A stretch of DNA of 46,145 bases from an uncultured Ruminococcus sp. (lineage in GTDB: Bacteria; Bacillota; Clostridia; Lachnospirales; Lachnospiraceae), in the NCBI GenBank assembly GCA_900553885.1, contig USFD01000015.1, positions 1 to 46,145 on the forward strand, in the 5' to 3' direction. The notes under the pieces are model-generated. The model had not been told where the DNA came from. It saw only the letters and a program-made list of their open reading frames with translations, and made no database searches. Shown in pieces: positions 23,582 to 32,522 of this stretch (the first letter of the stretch is position 1; each line of letters opens with the position of its first letter). The translations under genes were made by a program, and so were the position numbers.

Positions 23582-25451
23582 ATTAATCAGTGCGGCGCAC
23601 AAATACATTATTGACGTTTCATACGGCATCAATCAGGACGGCTTTATTGCTGTGGGCACCGAAAGTATTGTTTACAAGGGCCTGGAGATTAAACGGGACG
23701 GCGAACTCAGATTTTCCTGTGTATTAAAGTTCAAGCCGAGAGCTGTCCGTATGAACGGGGAGGTCGTTGACCGTTTAAGCAGATTTAAAGAGGAAGAATG
23801 GAAAATATTTGAAGATCTCAAAGACTGCCGGTCGGTTGTGAAAATAAACGACGTTATTGAAGATATGGGAGATTTCAGCGTGAAATGCAGCTATGTCCCC
23901 GGCGGCGTTATTACGAATGAGGGATATTTCTGCGTAGTAGAGGAGTTTATCGACGGGTGGAACCTGGATGAATTCTGCAGGGAGGAATACTGGAAGTTAC
24001 GGCGTATAGAGCCTGTAGGAAACGGCCTGTCCAGAATCGTCAATTACAGCGATTACAGCAGTGAAGAAAAAAACGCGGCCGCCGCAGGCTACAGCTATGA
24101 AAATATTCTGAAATATCAGGATCAGATCATGCTCTTTATGATCAATCTCTGCGAGATCATGCAGTATATTACGGAACAGAAATATGTGCTTCATCTGGAC
24201 ATCAAACCGGAAAATATCATGGTTACCCGCTATGGAAAGGAACTGGTGCTGATTGATTTCGGCAAGTCATGCAGGGTTACCAGGGCGCAGCGCTTCGCGT
24301 ACAGCAATCTGACTGGAGCGGATTACAGCCGCCCGGAAACCATCGACCGTCTGTACCAGTACGGAACGCTGGGCTATGCCGCGCCGGAGTGTTATTCAGA
24401 GGCATCAGCCGGCTCTGAGTTCCCCTTTACATCAGAATTTGAAAAGGGGAAAATGTCAGTAGAAAGTGATATATTCTCTCTCGGGGCAACATTCTGGGAA
24501 TGCCTGAATATTTTTGAACTGGTTACAAAGAACAGACTGTTCGTCGAGGATCCCCATGGGTTCTATCAGAAATATTTTCTGAAGGAAGAGCTGTATACCG
24601 GAAGAGACCTGTCCTGCACTGCCCGGTATTATCATAAGAAGCTTGAAAATATCATCAGAAAATGTACAAGGAAACGTACCCCGGGCTATACGGATCCTGA
24701 CAATAAGAAATACTATCATTCTTATACAGAACTGAAAAAGGACCTGGAGGACGCGAAGAATTCCGCGCCGACCATCGTGAAGGAAGAAAATGTCAAGGTG
24801 CGCAATGCCTTCCGGATCGGAGGCGTTATGATTTCCTGCTTCCTTATCACTCTAATTGTCTACGGAATCTACCGGGCGGCGGCGTTCCACATTGCCATGG
24901 GAAAATGGGATGATCTTACAGCCGGGTATAATGACACACAGTTTTACAGGCTGGAGGAAATCGCGGACGACCTGATTGATTCCGCGCGGGCGGATCAGAT
25001 GGACAGTACATATGAAGAGATCGCCGCGTTTACATATGACGGAAGCGATATTTCAGAGTATGAAGCCCGGATGCTTACAGACCTGCTTCAGAAGGTGAAC
25101 GATCCGCAGGCTCTGCCGCAGCGGGTTGATGAAATTATGAAACACGCGAATACACGCAGTTTCCGGGAGATCTCCTCGGCTGTTATAACACTGGGAGATA
25201 TGGACGGCAGCACAGGGTATGACCTGGCCCGGGCTATCTATGAGGTAGAAGTCGGAAAGACCGGAATTCTGGAAGGATATGAGACCCTCCAGGCATACCA
25301 GGACAATGATGAGTTCCGCAGCGCTGTGGTGAAGCTGAAAAATGTTCTTGATAATGACGAATACATCAATACAATTGCCGAGTCTTATGGAATAACCCGG
25401 CAGGAAGTTCAGGATTTCTTCGGATCAATTACGATGGAGAAGGGGGAATGA
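23571..25451 (+). CDS. Transmembrane Ser/Thr protein kinase-like protein of the T7SS locus
   Basis: 626 residues. I choose ATG 23571 (MSNELISAAHKY) inside a longer frame because it overlaps the small ORF in the manner of coupled genes. The kinase domain (about 15-400) has the beta-3 Lys in CVLKFK (Lys53), HLDIKPEN with Asp210 and Asn215 (HLD in place of HRD), DFG at 229-231 and a GTLGYAAPE block. The glycine loop is degenerate. One TM segment (about 415-437) and a 190-residue external domain follow. EssB in known T7SSb systems is a pseudokinase with one TM and an outer domain, so this protein has EssB's topology but keeps catalytic residues. It could phosphorylate T7SS parts or serve structurally. 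Confidence 0.82.
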   Translation: MSNELISAAHKYIIDVSYGINQDGFIAVGTESIVYKGLEIKRDGELRFSCVLKFKPRAVRMNGEVVDRLSRFKEEEWKIFEDLKDCRSVVKINDVIEDMGDFSVKCSYVPGGVITNEGYFCVVEEFIDGWNLDEFCREEYWKLRRIEPVGNGLSRIVNYSDYSSEEKNAAAAGYSYENILKYQDQIMLFMINLCEIMQYITEQKYVLHLDIKPENIMVTRYGKELVLIDFGKSCRVTRAQRFAYSNLTGADYSRPETIDRLYQYGTLGYAAPECYSEASAGSEFPFTSEFEKGKMSVESDIFSLGATFWECLNIFELVTKNRLFVEDPHGFYQKYFLKEELYTGRDLSCTARYYHKKLENIIRKCTRKRTPGYTDPDNKKYYHSYTELKKDLEDAKNSAPTIVKEENVKVRNAFRIGGVMISCFLITLIVYGIYRAAAFHIAMGKWDDLTAGYNDTQFYRLEEIADDLIDSARADQMDSTYEEIAAFTYDGSDISEYEARMLTDLLQKVNDPQALPQRVDEIMKHANTRSFREISSAVITLGDMDGSTGYDLARAIYEVEVGKTGILEGYETLQAYQDNDEFRSAVVKLKNVLDNDEYINTIAESYGITRQEVQDFFGSITMEKGE

Positions 25452-25455
25452 AAAA

Positions 25456-25803
25456 ATGATGAAAAAAATATTTGACAGAATTCCGCTTCTGAAATACGTA
25501 CTGTCTGCTTTTATAAAAGGATTTATTATTATTGCGGCGGTGCTGGCTGTTCTTTTCGGGATCAGCTACGTATCCGGAATATACGGCAGGATAGAGAGCG
25601 CTCTGGATCTGAAATATAATTCGGCGTTTGTGACAATGCCCATTATCCTGTCCGCCGTACTGGCTGTGATCTGCTTTTTTGTCGGTTTTCTGATGTACTT
25701 CCACAAATATAAAAGGCAGAAAACAAGAAGCCTGTTCGGAGAGCAGTTCCGGAATGTGCTGGAACAGCCGGATGCCGGCGGACGGCAGGAAGGAAATTCC
25801 TGA
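25456..25803 (+). CDS. Small two-TM membrane protein
   Basis: 115 residues, ATG 25456, 4 bases behind the kinase stop. TM segments at about 20-41 (FIKGFIIIAAVLAVLFGIS) and 62-84 (PIILSAVLAVICFFVGFLM), then a basic stretch (KYKRQKTR) and a polar tail, which places the tail in the cytosol. Family unknown. Tight spacing between the kinase and the giant surface protein suggests a part of the same membrane assembly, perhaps filling the place of EssA. Confidence 0.65.
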   Translation: MMKKIFDRIPLLKYVLSAFIKGFIIIAAVLAVLFGISYVSGIYGRIESALDLKYNSAFVTMPIILSAVLAVICFFVGFLMYFHKYKRQKTRSLFGEQFRNVLEQPDAGGRQEGNS

Positions 25804-25864
25804 AAGTTTTCTGTGCCGGAAGGTTTGAGATGATATCATGATTCAGAGGAGGCAGGGATTATCT

Positions 25865-28800
25865 ATGAGGAAAGAGAGCAGAAAGACAGGCGGCCGGTAC
25901 AAAAGCTTCGGGTACAGGGCGGCCGCGGCCGTGATGAGCGCGCTGATGCTTCTGACGCTCCTGGAGCCGTCTGCGCAGGCCTATGCCGCGCCGGGAGACC
26001 GGCATACGGTGACATTCATTTTCACAAATAAGGAGGATGAACCAGTTCCCGGCGTCAGTATCCTGCTGAAAGATGACAGGGAAAATGAGATCCGGCCGTC
26101 AGAGACGGACAAAAATAAAGTAACCTTTGAAGGACTGTATGAGGGCAGTTCCTATGAGTACACCATAGATGTGGGGGAAAATGAATATGAGGTTCCGGAG
26201 AAAGGAACCATTGAGATTGAGGATCAGGACATGGAGATCCCGTTTCCCCTGTACACAGAATCGCCGGAGTGCAGTATGACTGAGGAAGAGATTGACGCGT
26301 CTTACGGCAGCAGGGTGGAAATGAAAGTAAATTATACGGGGGACGAGCCTGTATATTATCAGTGGTATTTCGGGGACGAGGAACTGGAGGACGAGACATC
26401 CGCGGTTCTGACCATTGATCCGGTGACCTATGAAGAGGAAGGCGAATACTTCTGTACAGTTGAGACAGAACTTTCGGACATTGTGAGACTGTCTGCCGAC
26501 CTGCGTGTTTCGCCGGCAGATCCGGACGTGTCGGTTAATGTCCGGGGAAGCGGCGGGTCCCGGCCCCGTGCGGATATTACCGTGACTGTGTCTCACCCGG
26601 ATAACGAAGGGGCGCCTGCGCCGGAGGGAAGAGCAGTGTTTTACGTAGACGGCGAACGGGCAGGAACAGAGCCCCTGTCTGACGGCAGGGCAACTCTTTC
26701 TTCCGTGCCCATCGGAACGGATGAGAGACACAGCATATATGTAAGGTATATCAGCGATGATGACAGATATTATGCAGACGCGGAATCAGATGAGGTTATA
26801 TATGGAAAGGCAACTCCGGAAAAAGACAAAGACTATATTGTCAGTGAGCCGGATCCTGATACGGGCTGGTACAATCAGAAAAATAAGCTGACAGTCAGGC
26901 CTGCTCCTGCCGGAGAGTTTGATCAGATCTGGGACGGCAAAGCCTGGACGGATAAGGTAGAGATCAGTGAAGAGACTGCGGAAGGAGAATTCAATATTAG
27001 GCTGAAGAATTCCCGGACGGGGGAGGAAACCAATTCCGTGCTTTTCCAGTATCAGCAGGATCTGTCAGCGCCCACAGATGTGGGAATGTCGCAGCCGTCT
27101 TCTGACAAGTTCGACAGGGATACAGGCACATACGAAATCGCGTTTACCGCGGAGGATAATACAGCGGGAGTCGCTTCTGTTGTATGGTATGACGCGGACA
27201 ATCAGGAACATATTGTTGAGAAAAACCGCCAGGGGGATTTTATCGCAGATCTGACGGCGGAAGAATGGAAGAGCGTCCGCAGGATCGAGGCTGCGGATGC
27301 TGCCGGAAATACACAGGAAAATACAGAAACGGGAAATCAGTTTATAGAGATATCCTACCCGGCAGCGGACCGGATTACAGATAAAACGGGAGCAGAGATC
27401 AGCAGCGGCCAGTGCGATGCGGAGTCAGAATACTTTTACCGGACATCCCAGGCGACAGTCTCATTGACTGCATCGGATGACATTGCCGCGGCAGAGGGAT
27501 TCGCCTTGTATAAAAATTCTTCGGCGGAAGAATTTACAGCGGAATATGATCCTCAGACAGGACTGTATACGGGGAAAGTGCAGCTGGACCCGGAGGCGGC
27601 GAATACCCTGTCTGTTCAGGCGGAAGGATACGTGATTTTCAGCAATGAGTATGACGGGGCGGCCGTCAGCGGCGGCTATACGTCCTGCAGACATGTTCTT
27701 GACACGGTGGATCCGGTTATTTCGGTTGTTTATACACCGGCTGTACCGGATAAACTGACAGAAGACACGACAGGCTACAGACAGGCAAGAAGAGCTTCCG
27801 TGTCAGTGAAAGAGGCGAACTTCAATCCGGATGAACTGGAATTTACCGATTTCTCCGCGGCGGATGTAAACGGCGCCGCGCTGCCGGAGGAAAACAGCCT
27901 TAAGAAGGAAATGACGAAGGCTCTCAGAAAAGCAGAGTGGAAAGAGAAAAACGGGACATATACAGCGGAGAATGTTCTTGTATTTGATACAGACGCTGAA
28001 TATGATTTCACGTTGAAGTGTATGGATCTGGCGGGAAACAGCGGAAGCTATGAGGAAGACGAGCCGTTTATAATCGATCAGGAAGCGCCCGGCAGCCTTA
28101 AAATCACATATGAAACAGAACCGGTCAGTTCAGTTATGGAAAATCTGTCACTGGGCTTCTATAATCCGTCTGTTACTGTTACGCTTTCCGCTGAGGATGA
28201 TATTTCCGGCATTGATCGCTTCAGCTGGACTTATGAGCAGGAGGACGGTACGAGCACAACTTTGAACAAAGACAGAGAGAGCGGGGTTATCAGCTGTACG
28301 GACGGGGATTTCATTTATCAGGATGGAGAAAAGAAGGCGGAGGCGTCTTTCGTACTTACCGGCAGCCTGTTTAAACAGTATCGGGGCAGTATCAGTTTTA
28401 CAGTGACGGATAAGGCCGGAAATACCAGCGAGGTCCACGACAGCAACGGAACCGTAAAACAGGAAGACGGAAGCACGATTGAGACAGAGAACGGGCATGT
28501 GGTAGTTGTGGATACCATTGCGCCGGTCCGCACGGTCAGATATCCGGAGCCCCAGCAGATACGGGACCGGCAGACCATGGAGCTGTATACCGGTGACAGG
28601 GCGGAATACGCCAATCAGGAAAATACAGATTCGGTACTGTACTATGATCATACCTGCCAGGACGGCATACAGGCAGAGGTGACGGTTACAGAAGCAAATT
28701 TCTATGCGGAGGACGTAAAAGTCTTTGTCAATGATTCGGAATATGCCATTGAGGACTGGAGCAGTGAAGGCGATGAATGGACCGGACACATCAGACTGTC

Positions 28801-31411
28801 AGAAGAGGGAACCTATACTATCCGGATCACATACACGGACCGGTCAGGCAATGTGATGAAAACATATGAGTCGGAACAGATTGTACTGGACCGGACTCCG
28901 CCTGAAATTGAAAAATACGAATTTGTCCCTGAATCGGCTGACGGTACGAAAGAGACATCGGAATATATTGACTATCTGGAATATGGTTATTATTTCAAAA
29001 CAGACTTTCGTGTTGTAATTACAGCGTCGGATACGGTATCCGGGATGGACAGAATTGATTACCGCCTGGTTCCTTACAGAAATGGAGAGCAGCAGGATGA
29101 ACTGACAGGAACGGTGCCTGTGACTGACGGTACGGCCGAAATCCCCGTTCCTTCCGGATTCAAGGGACAGATTTACGCGGACGGTTTCGACAATGCAGGA
29201 AACAGCTCCGGTGAAGTGACTCCCCGCGGATTTGTTACAGATTATGATGCGCCTTCCGTTGATCTGGCGGACGGCAATTCGACGGAGTACACAGATGAAG
29301 AGGGCAATGCGCTGTTTGTATCAGACGTAAGTATTACGGCTTCCATTACGGACAGGGTATCCGGAATCCGTGAGATCTCCTGGTCCCAGACTTCAGAAAA
29401 GACAGATGCAGAGCAGACGATAACGCTGGACAACACGGGATACCAGGAAGGGGACCAGCTGGAAGGCGGCTGGATCGTGGAAGAGACAGATCAGAACCTG
29501 GTTACGAAAGTGTCCAGAACGTTTCACTATAATTCAGACGATAATCATATCGTACTGTCAGTATCAGCGGCCGACAGGGCGGGAAACAGGACCGGAACTG
29601 TGCACAGCAGAAGTTTTACGGTTGATAAGACAGATCCGGTTATTCATGTAAGTTTCCGGGACGACGATGACACGGATCTTTATTATAATGCCGACCGGAT
29701 CGCGGATGTGACAGTGACAGAACGCAACTTTGACGTGGATCTTATAAACACGGTGATTGAAAATGAAATCGGCGATGTGCCCGGAGTAAGTTTTTCAAGG
29801 ACAGCCGTGGATCAGTATACGGCGGTAATTGTCTTTGACGAAGGGGATTATACTTTCGAGATGAATGGAACGGACCGCGGAGGCCGCGAAGCGGAAGTAC
29901 ATTACAGCGGAGGAAACGAACATCTTTTCTACGTTGACAAGACGGATCCGGTCATCACGGAAAACTTTGCCCAATTCACCAATCCGGAGACGGAAAACAG
30001 CTTTAATGAAGAGAAAACCGTATCTATTTCTGTCACGGAGCATCATTTTGATCCGGAACTGATGGAACTGCGCATCTATGCGAAAGAAGCCGGAGCGGCA
30101 CATTCCGCGGAGGGAATGGAAGATACCTCCGGCAGCATGGTCAGCGCAGGCCAGTGGGTCGATGAGGGGGATGTTCATACGCTTACTTTTGAAGTGGGCG
30201 CAGAGGCTGTATACCGGATCGAAATGACGCCCAGGGATCTGGCCGGCAATGGTTCAGACCACCGTTCGACAGAAGTTTTTGAAATAGACAGGACTGCGCC
30301 GGTTATCGAAAAAAGAAACGGGGCTTATGTAAGCCCTGATGATACGGAATTCCTGGATATCTATACTTACGACAGGGCAAAGGAAGCCGCGCCGACTCTG
30401 GAATTCAGCGATCTGAATATTGAGCGGCTGGAGTATTCTCTGATTGTCTGGAAGGCAGACCATACCCGTTCCGAGGCCGCACCCGATATGGAACCAGTGA
30501 ACGTCTATCTGGACTCGGATACGCAGCAGGAAGGCATTATACGTGGAAAAAGAATTAAAGTGCCTGATTTCAGCGGAGACGGAGTATACGCTCTGGAAGT
30601 GACCGCGGTGGATACTGCGGGCAACAGAAGCGAACTGAATGTAAGTACATATGCAAGGGTCATTGAACAGGACGTACTGGCCTTTATCATGGACAGCAAT
30701 GTAAAGAGACAGACAGGTCTGTATTCATTCCAGTATGAAGACGGAACTCCGATCAGTATGCGGCCGGACAGCTTTAAGGATCTGAAGATACTTGTAATGG
30801 CGAAAGCCGGAACAGATGTGGATCTTGTCCTCAGAGATATGAACGCGGAAGAGATGCAGGCGAACGCGCAGGTGACAGAGGATGACAGTATATATGGTTT
30901 CAGCGTTTACAATTATATCCTGAGATCAGACTTTTTCAGGGACAGTTTTGATGATGATACAGATATAGATCTGCATCTGTCAGTAAAAAATGACGGATCC
31001 AGAGTCGATCTCGGAACCATCCATATTGACAGCGCCGCGCCGACCTGTCAGATCCCGGAAGAATTGTCGTCCTGGCACTGGTATTTCGGAGACGAACGGC
31101 AGACTGTCACACTTACCGGAATCAGCGAACTGCTGGATGAGGATGCAACCAGGATATACGATAACGGCGAGGAGAGAGAGTTTATATACTCGCCGGAGGA
31201 TAATACACTGACTTTTACCCTGGAAAAAGGGTGGCACAATGTAGGAATTTCTCTGAGCGATACTGCCGGAAATATAAACAATATTCAGGAGCAGACAAAT
31301 ATTCATATCGGATACTTCTGGTTATGGATTATTCTGCTTAGCTGTATGGTGCCGGCAGCAGTAATCACAGGAGCGGTCTTAATTTACCGCTGGTGGAGAA
31401 GAATGCAGTAG
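25865..31411 (+). CDS. Giant cell-surface protein with repeated Ig-like/beta-sandwich domains
   Basis: 1848 residues from ATG 25865, chosen because AGAGGAGG lies 13 bases upstream and a proper signal peptide follows (basic start, AAAAVMSALMLLTLL, cleavage near AYA-AP). Next come a carboxypeptidase-regulatory-like domain (TFIFTNKEDEPVPGVS), Ig-like domains, and then many repeated units marked by VSVKEANFNPDEL, VTVTEANFYAEDV, VTVTERNFDVDL and ISVTEHHFDPEL, with DxAGN and FxVDxTAP/DPV junctions. A C-terminal TM (LWIILLSCMVPAAVITGAV) and RWWRRMQ anchor it. There is no LPxTG. It is the last gene of the operon. It may bind target cells or form the outer part of the secretion machine; both are inference. 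Confidence 0.8.
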   Translation: MRKESRKTGGRYKSFGYRAAAAVMSALMLLTLLEPSAQAYAAPGDRHTVTFIFTNKEDEPVPGVSILLKDDRENEIRPSETDKNKVTFEGLYEGSSYEYTIDVGENEYEVPEKGTIEIEDQDMEIPFPLYTESPECSMTEEEIDASYGSRVEMKVNYTGDEPVYYQWYFGDEELEDETSAVLTIDPVTYEEEGEYFCTVETELSDIVRLSADLRVSPADPDVSVNVRGSGGSRPRADITVTVSHPDNEGAPAPEGRAVFYVDGERAGTEPLSDGRATLSSVPIGTDERHSIYVRYISDDDRYYADAESDEVIYGKATPEKDKDYIVSEPDPDTGWYNQKNKLTVRPAPAGEFDQIWDGKAWTDKVEISEETAEGEFNIRLKNSRTGEETNSVLFQYQQDLSAPTDVGMSQPSSDKFDRDTGTYEIAFTAEDNTAGVASVVWYDADNQEHIVEKNRQGDFIADLTAEEWKSVRRIEAADAAGNTQENTETGNQFIEISYPAADRITDKTGAEISSGQCDAESEYFYRTSQATVSLTASDDIAAAEGFALYKNSSAEEFTAEYDPQTGLYTGKVQLDPEAANTLSVQAEGYVIFSNEYDGAAVSGGYTSCRHVLDTVDPVISVVYTPAVPDKLTEDTTGYRQARRASVSVKEANFNPDELEFTDFSAADVNGAALPEENSLKKEMTKALRKAEWKEKNGTYTAENVLVFDTDAEYDFTLKCMDLAGNSGSYEEDEPFIIDQEAPGSLKITYETEPVSSVMENLSLGFYNPSVTVTLSAEDDISGIDRFSWTYEQEDGTSTTLNKDRESGVISCTDGDFIYQDGEKKAEASFVLTGSLFKQYRGSISFTVTDKAGNTSEVHDSNGTVKQEDGSTIETENGHVVVVDTIAPVRTVRYPEPQQIRDRQTMELYTGDRAEYANQENTDSVLYYDHTCQDGIQAEVTVTEANFYAEDVKVFVNDSEYAIEDWSSEGDEWTGHIRLSEEGTYTIRITYTDRSGNVMKTYESEQIVLDRTPPEIEKYEFVPESADGTKETSEYIDYLEYGYYFKTDFRVVITASDTVSGMDRIDYRLVPYRNGEQQDELTGTVPVTDGTAEIPVPSGFKGQIYADGFDNAGNSSGEVTPRGFVTDYDAPSVDLADGNSTEYTDEEGNALFVSDVSITASITDRVSGIREISWSQTSEKTDAEQTITLDNTGYQEGDQLEGGWIVEETDQNLVTKVSRTFHYNSDDNHIVLSVSAADRAGNRTGTVHSRSFTVDKTDPVIHVSFRDDDDTDLYYNADRIADVTVTERNFDVDLINTVIENEIGDVPGVSFSRTAVDQYTAVIVFDEGDYTFEMNGTDRGGREAEVHYSGGNEHLFYVDKTDPVITENFAQFTNPETENSFNEEKTVSISVTEHHFDPELMELRIYAKEAGAAHSAEGMEDTSGSMVSAGQWVDEGDVHTLTFEVGAEAVYRIEMTPRDLAGNGSDHRSTEVFEIDRTAPVIEKRNGAYVSPDDTEFLDIYTYDRAKEAAPTLEFSDLNIERLEYSLIVWKADHTRSEAAPDMEPVNVYLDSDTQQEGIIRGKRIKVPDFSGDGVYALEVTAVDTAGNRSELNVSTYARVIEQDVLAFIMDSNVKRQTGLYSFQYEDGTPISMRPDSFKDLKILVMAKAGTDVDLVLRDMNAEEMQANAQVTEDDSIYGFSVYNYILRSDFFRDSFDDDTDIDLHLSVKNDGSRVDLGTIHIDSAAPTCQIPEELSSWHWYFGDERQTVTLTGISELLDEDATRIYDNGEEREFIYSPEDNTLTFTLEKGWHNVGISLSDTAGNINNIQEQTNIHIGYFWLWIILLSCMVPAAVITGAVLIYRWWRRMQ

Positions 31412-31418
31412 AGAGGAA

Positions 31419-31466
31419 GACAGCAGGGAAAGGAGCTGATTCGGCAGCTTCCCCTGCTGTCTTTTT
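31419..31466 (+). terminator. Intrinsic terminator of the T7SS operon
   Basis: GACAGCAGGG (31419-31428) pairs with CCCTGCTGTC (31452-31461). An inner AGCTG/CAGCT stem extends the hairpin, and TTTTT follows at 31462-31466. It lies 8 bases behind the giant surface protein and separates the locus from the convergent sigK. Confidence 0.85.
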
Positions 31467-31527
31467 GGGCGGACCGCTTATACTGCCGGGAAAGCTCTGC
31501 GGCTGCGTAATCTGTTCGACCCGGCAG

Positions 31528-32145
31528 TCAGAAAAATCCTCTCAGTTTTTCCACTGCGCTCTTTTCGATCCGGGAGACGTAAGAACGGGAAATGCCAAGC
31601 TGTCTGGCAATTTCCCGTTGCGTATATTCTTCGCCGTTATAAAGGCCATACCGCATTTTTAAAACGAGCTTTTCCCGGGAGGAAAGCTCGTTTTCCACTT
31701 TTTCGTAAAGTGTCTGGATATTTTCCCTGAGATGAATTCTGTCCGGAATATCGGCTTCGTCAGTCTCCATAATATCGTACAGCCTGATTTCGTTTCCTTC
31801 CCGGTCCGTGCCGATAGGTTCATAAAGGGATATTTCCTTGCCGTTTTTCTTTCTGGAGCGCAGATACATCAGGATTTCATTTTCCACACAGCGGGAAGCA
31901 TAAGCGGCCAGCCTGTTGCCTTTGTCGGGATTAAAGGTGACAACTGCCTTGATCAGTCCTATGGTACCTATGGAAATCAGATCTTCCGGGTCTTCTTCCA
32001 GGTTCTGATATTTTTTAATGACATGTGCGACAAGACGCAGATTGTGTTCGATCAGGATATGTTTTGCCTCGAGGTCTCCTTCTGTATATTTCTGAATATA
32101 ATATTTTTCTTCCGAGGGAGATAGCGGAGCGGGAAATGATTTCAA
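31528..32145 (-). CDS. sigK: Sporulation sigma factor SigmaK
   Basis: 205 residues from a TTG start at 32145 preceded by AGAGGTG. It directs late mother-cell gene expression in sporulation. Region 2: LIEHNLRLVAHVIKKY, then the DLISIGTIGLIKAVVTF and YASRCVENEILMYLR core-binding and -10 recognition helices. Region 4: REKLVLKMRYGL and QREIARQLGISRSYVSRIE, the -35 helix-turn-helix. Length and the KSFPAPLSP start match SigK of Clostridia; it lacks a long pro-sequence. It is uninterrupted, unlike the skin-split gene in B. subtilis. It is convergent to the T7SS operon and divergent from comM. Confidence 0.9.
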   Translation of the reverse strand: MKSFPAPLSPSEEKYYIQKYTEGDLEAKHILIEHNLRLVAHVIKKYQNLEEDPEDLISIGTIGLIKAVVTFNPDKGNRLAAYASRCVENEILMYLRSRKKNGKEISLYEPIGTDREGNEIRLYDIMETDEADIPDRIHLRENIQTLYEKVENELSSREKLVLKMRYGLYNGEEYTQREIARQLGISRSYVSRIEKSAVEKLRGFF

Positions 32146-32172
32146 GACGACACCTCTTAGCGCATTTGATAT

Positions 32173-32201
32173 AATGTATGTCGGAATAACAGAAATTGTG
32201 C
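32173..32201 (-). promoter_or_regulatory. SigmaE-like promoter of sigK
   Basis: On the minus strand GCACAAT (32201-32195), 14 bases, CATACATT (32180-32173). The -10 fits the SigmaE consensus CATACAnT with the expected 14-base spacing; the -35 is a partial match. It lies 28 bases upstream of the TTG start. SigmaE-dependent transcription of sigK is the known arrangement in spore formers. Confidence 0.6.
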
Positions 32202-32307
32202 TTTTCCAACCGGCGGAAGGGACTGGCCGCAGGAGAATCCTGTATCAGAAGCGGAGAATGCATGTCAGATATACCGCTTCGAAAAACAGAAAAGATGCAG
32301 GAAAAGG

Positions 32308-32337
32308 TTGACAGAAAAAGTATGTCAGGTATATGAT
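32308..32337 (+). promoter_or_regulatory. SigmaA-type promoter of comM-dprA
   Basis: TTGACA (32308-32313), 18 bases, TATGAT (32332-32337). It leaves an untranslated leader of about 180 bases before comM. The 377-base gap 32146-32522 otherwise shows no gene; minus-strand frames there have no ribosome site or recognisable protein. Confidence 0.6.
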
Positions 32338-32522
32338 GAATTTACATTTCCGGAGCGTTCTGCTCCGGCAATCATTTCCGGCTGAATCAGCCAAATTTTC
32401 AGATGCCATGTTGTTATTTGTCCGTACTGTTTCCGGACAGGCTGACGAAAGTACAGAAGAGGTACTGAGAATCATTGTGGTGTTTACAGGATGACAGGAA
32501 GCTCATGGAAAGGAGTGTGCAG

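Noticed and set aside
31483..31527. CTGCCGGG/CCCGGCAG inverted repeat as sigK terminator
   Set aside because: The stem has 8 bp with a 29-base loop and no U-run on the minus strand, so evidence is too weak.
31528..32145. skin-type interruption of sigK
   Set aside because: The sigK frame is continuous with both regions 2 and 4.
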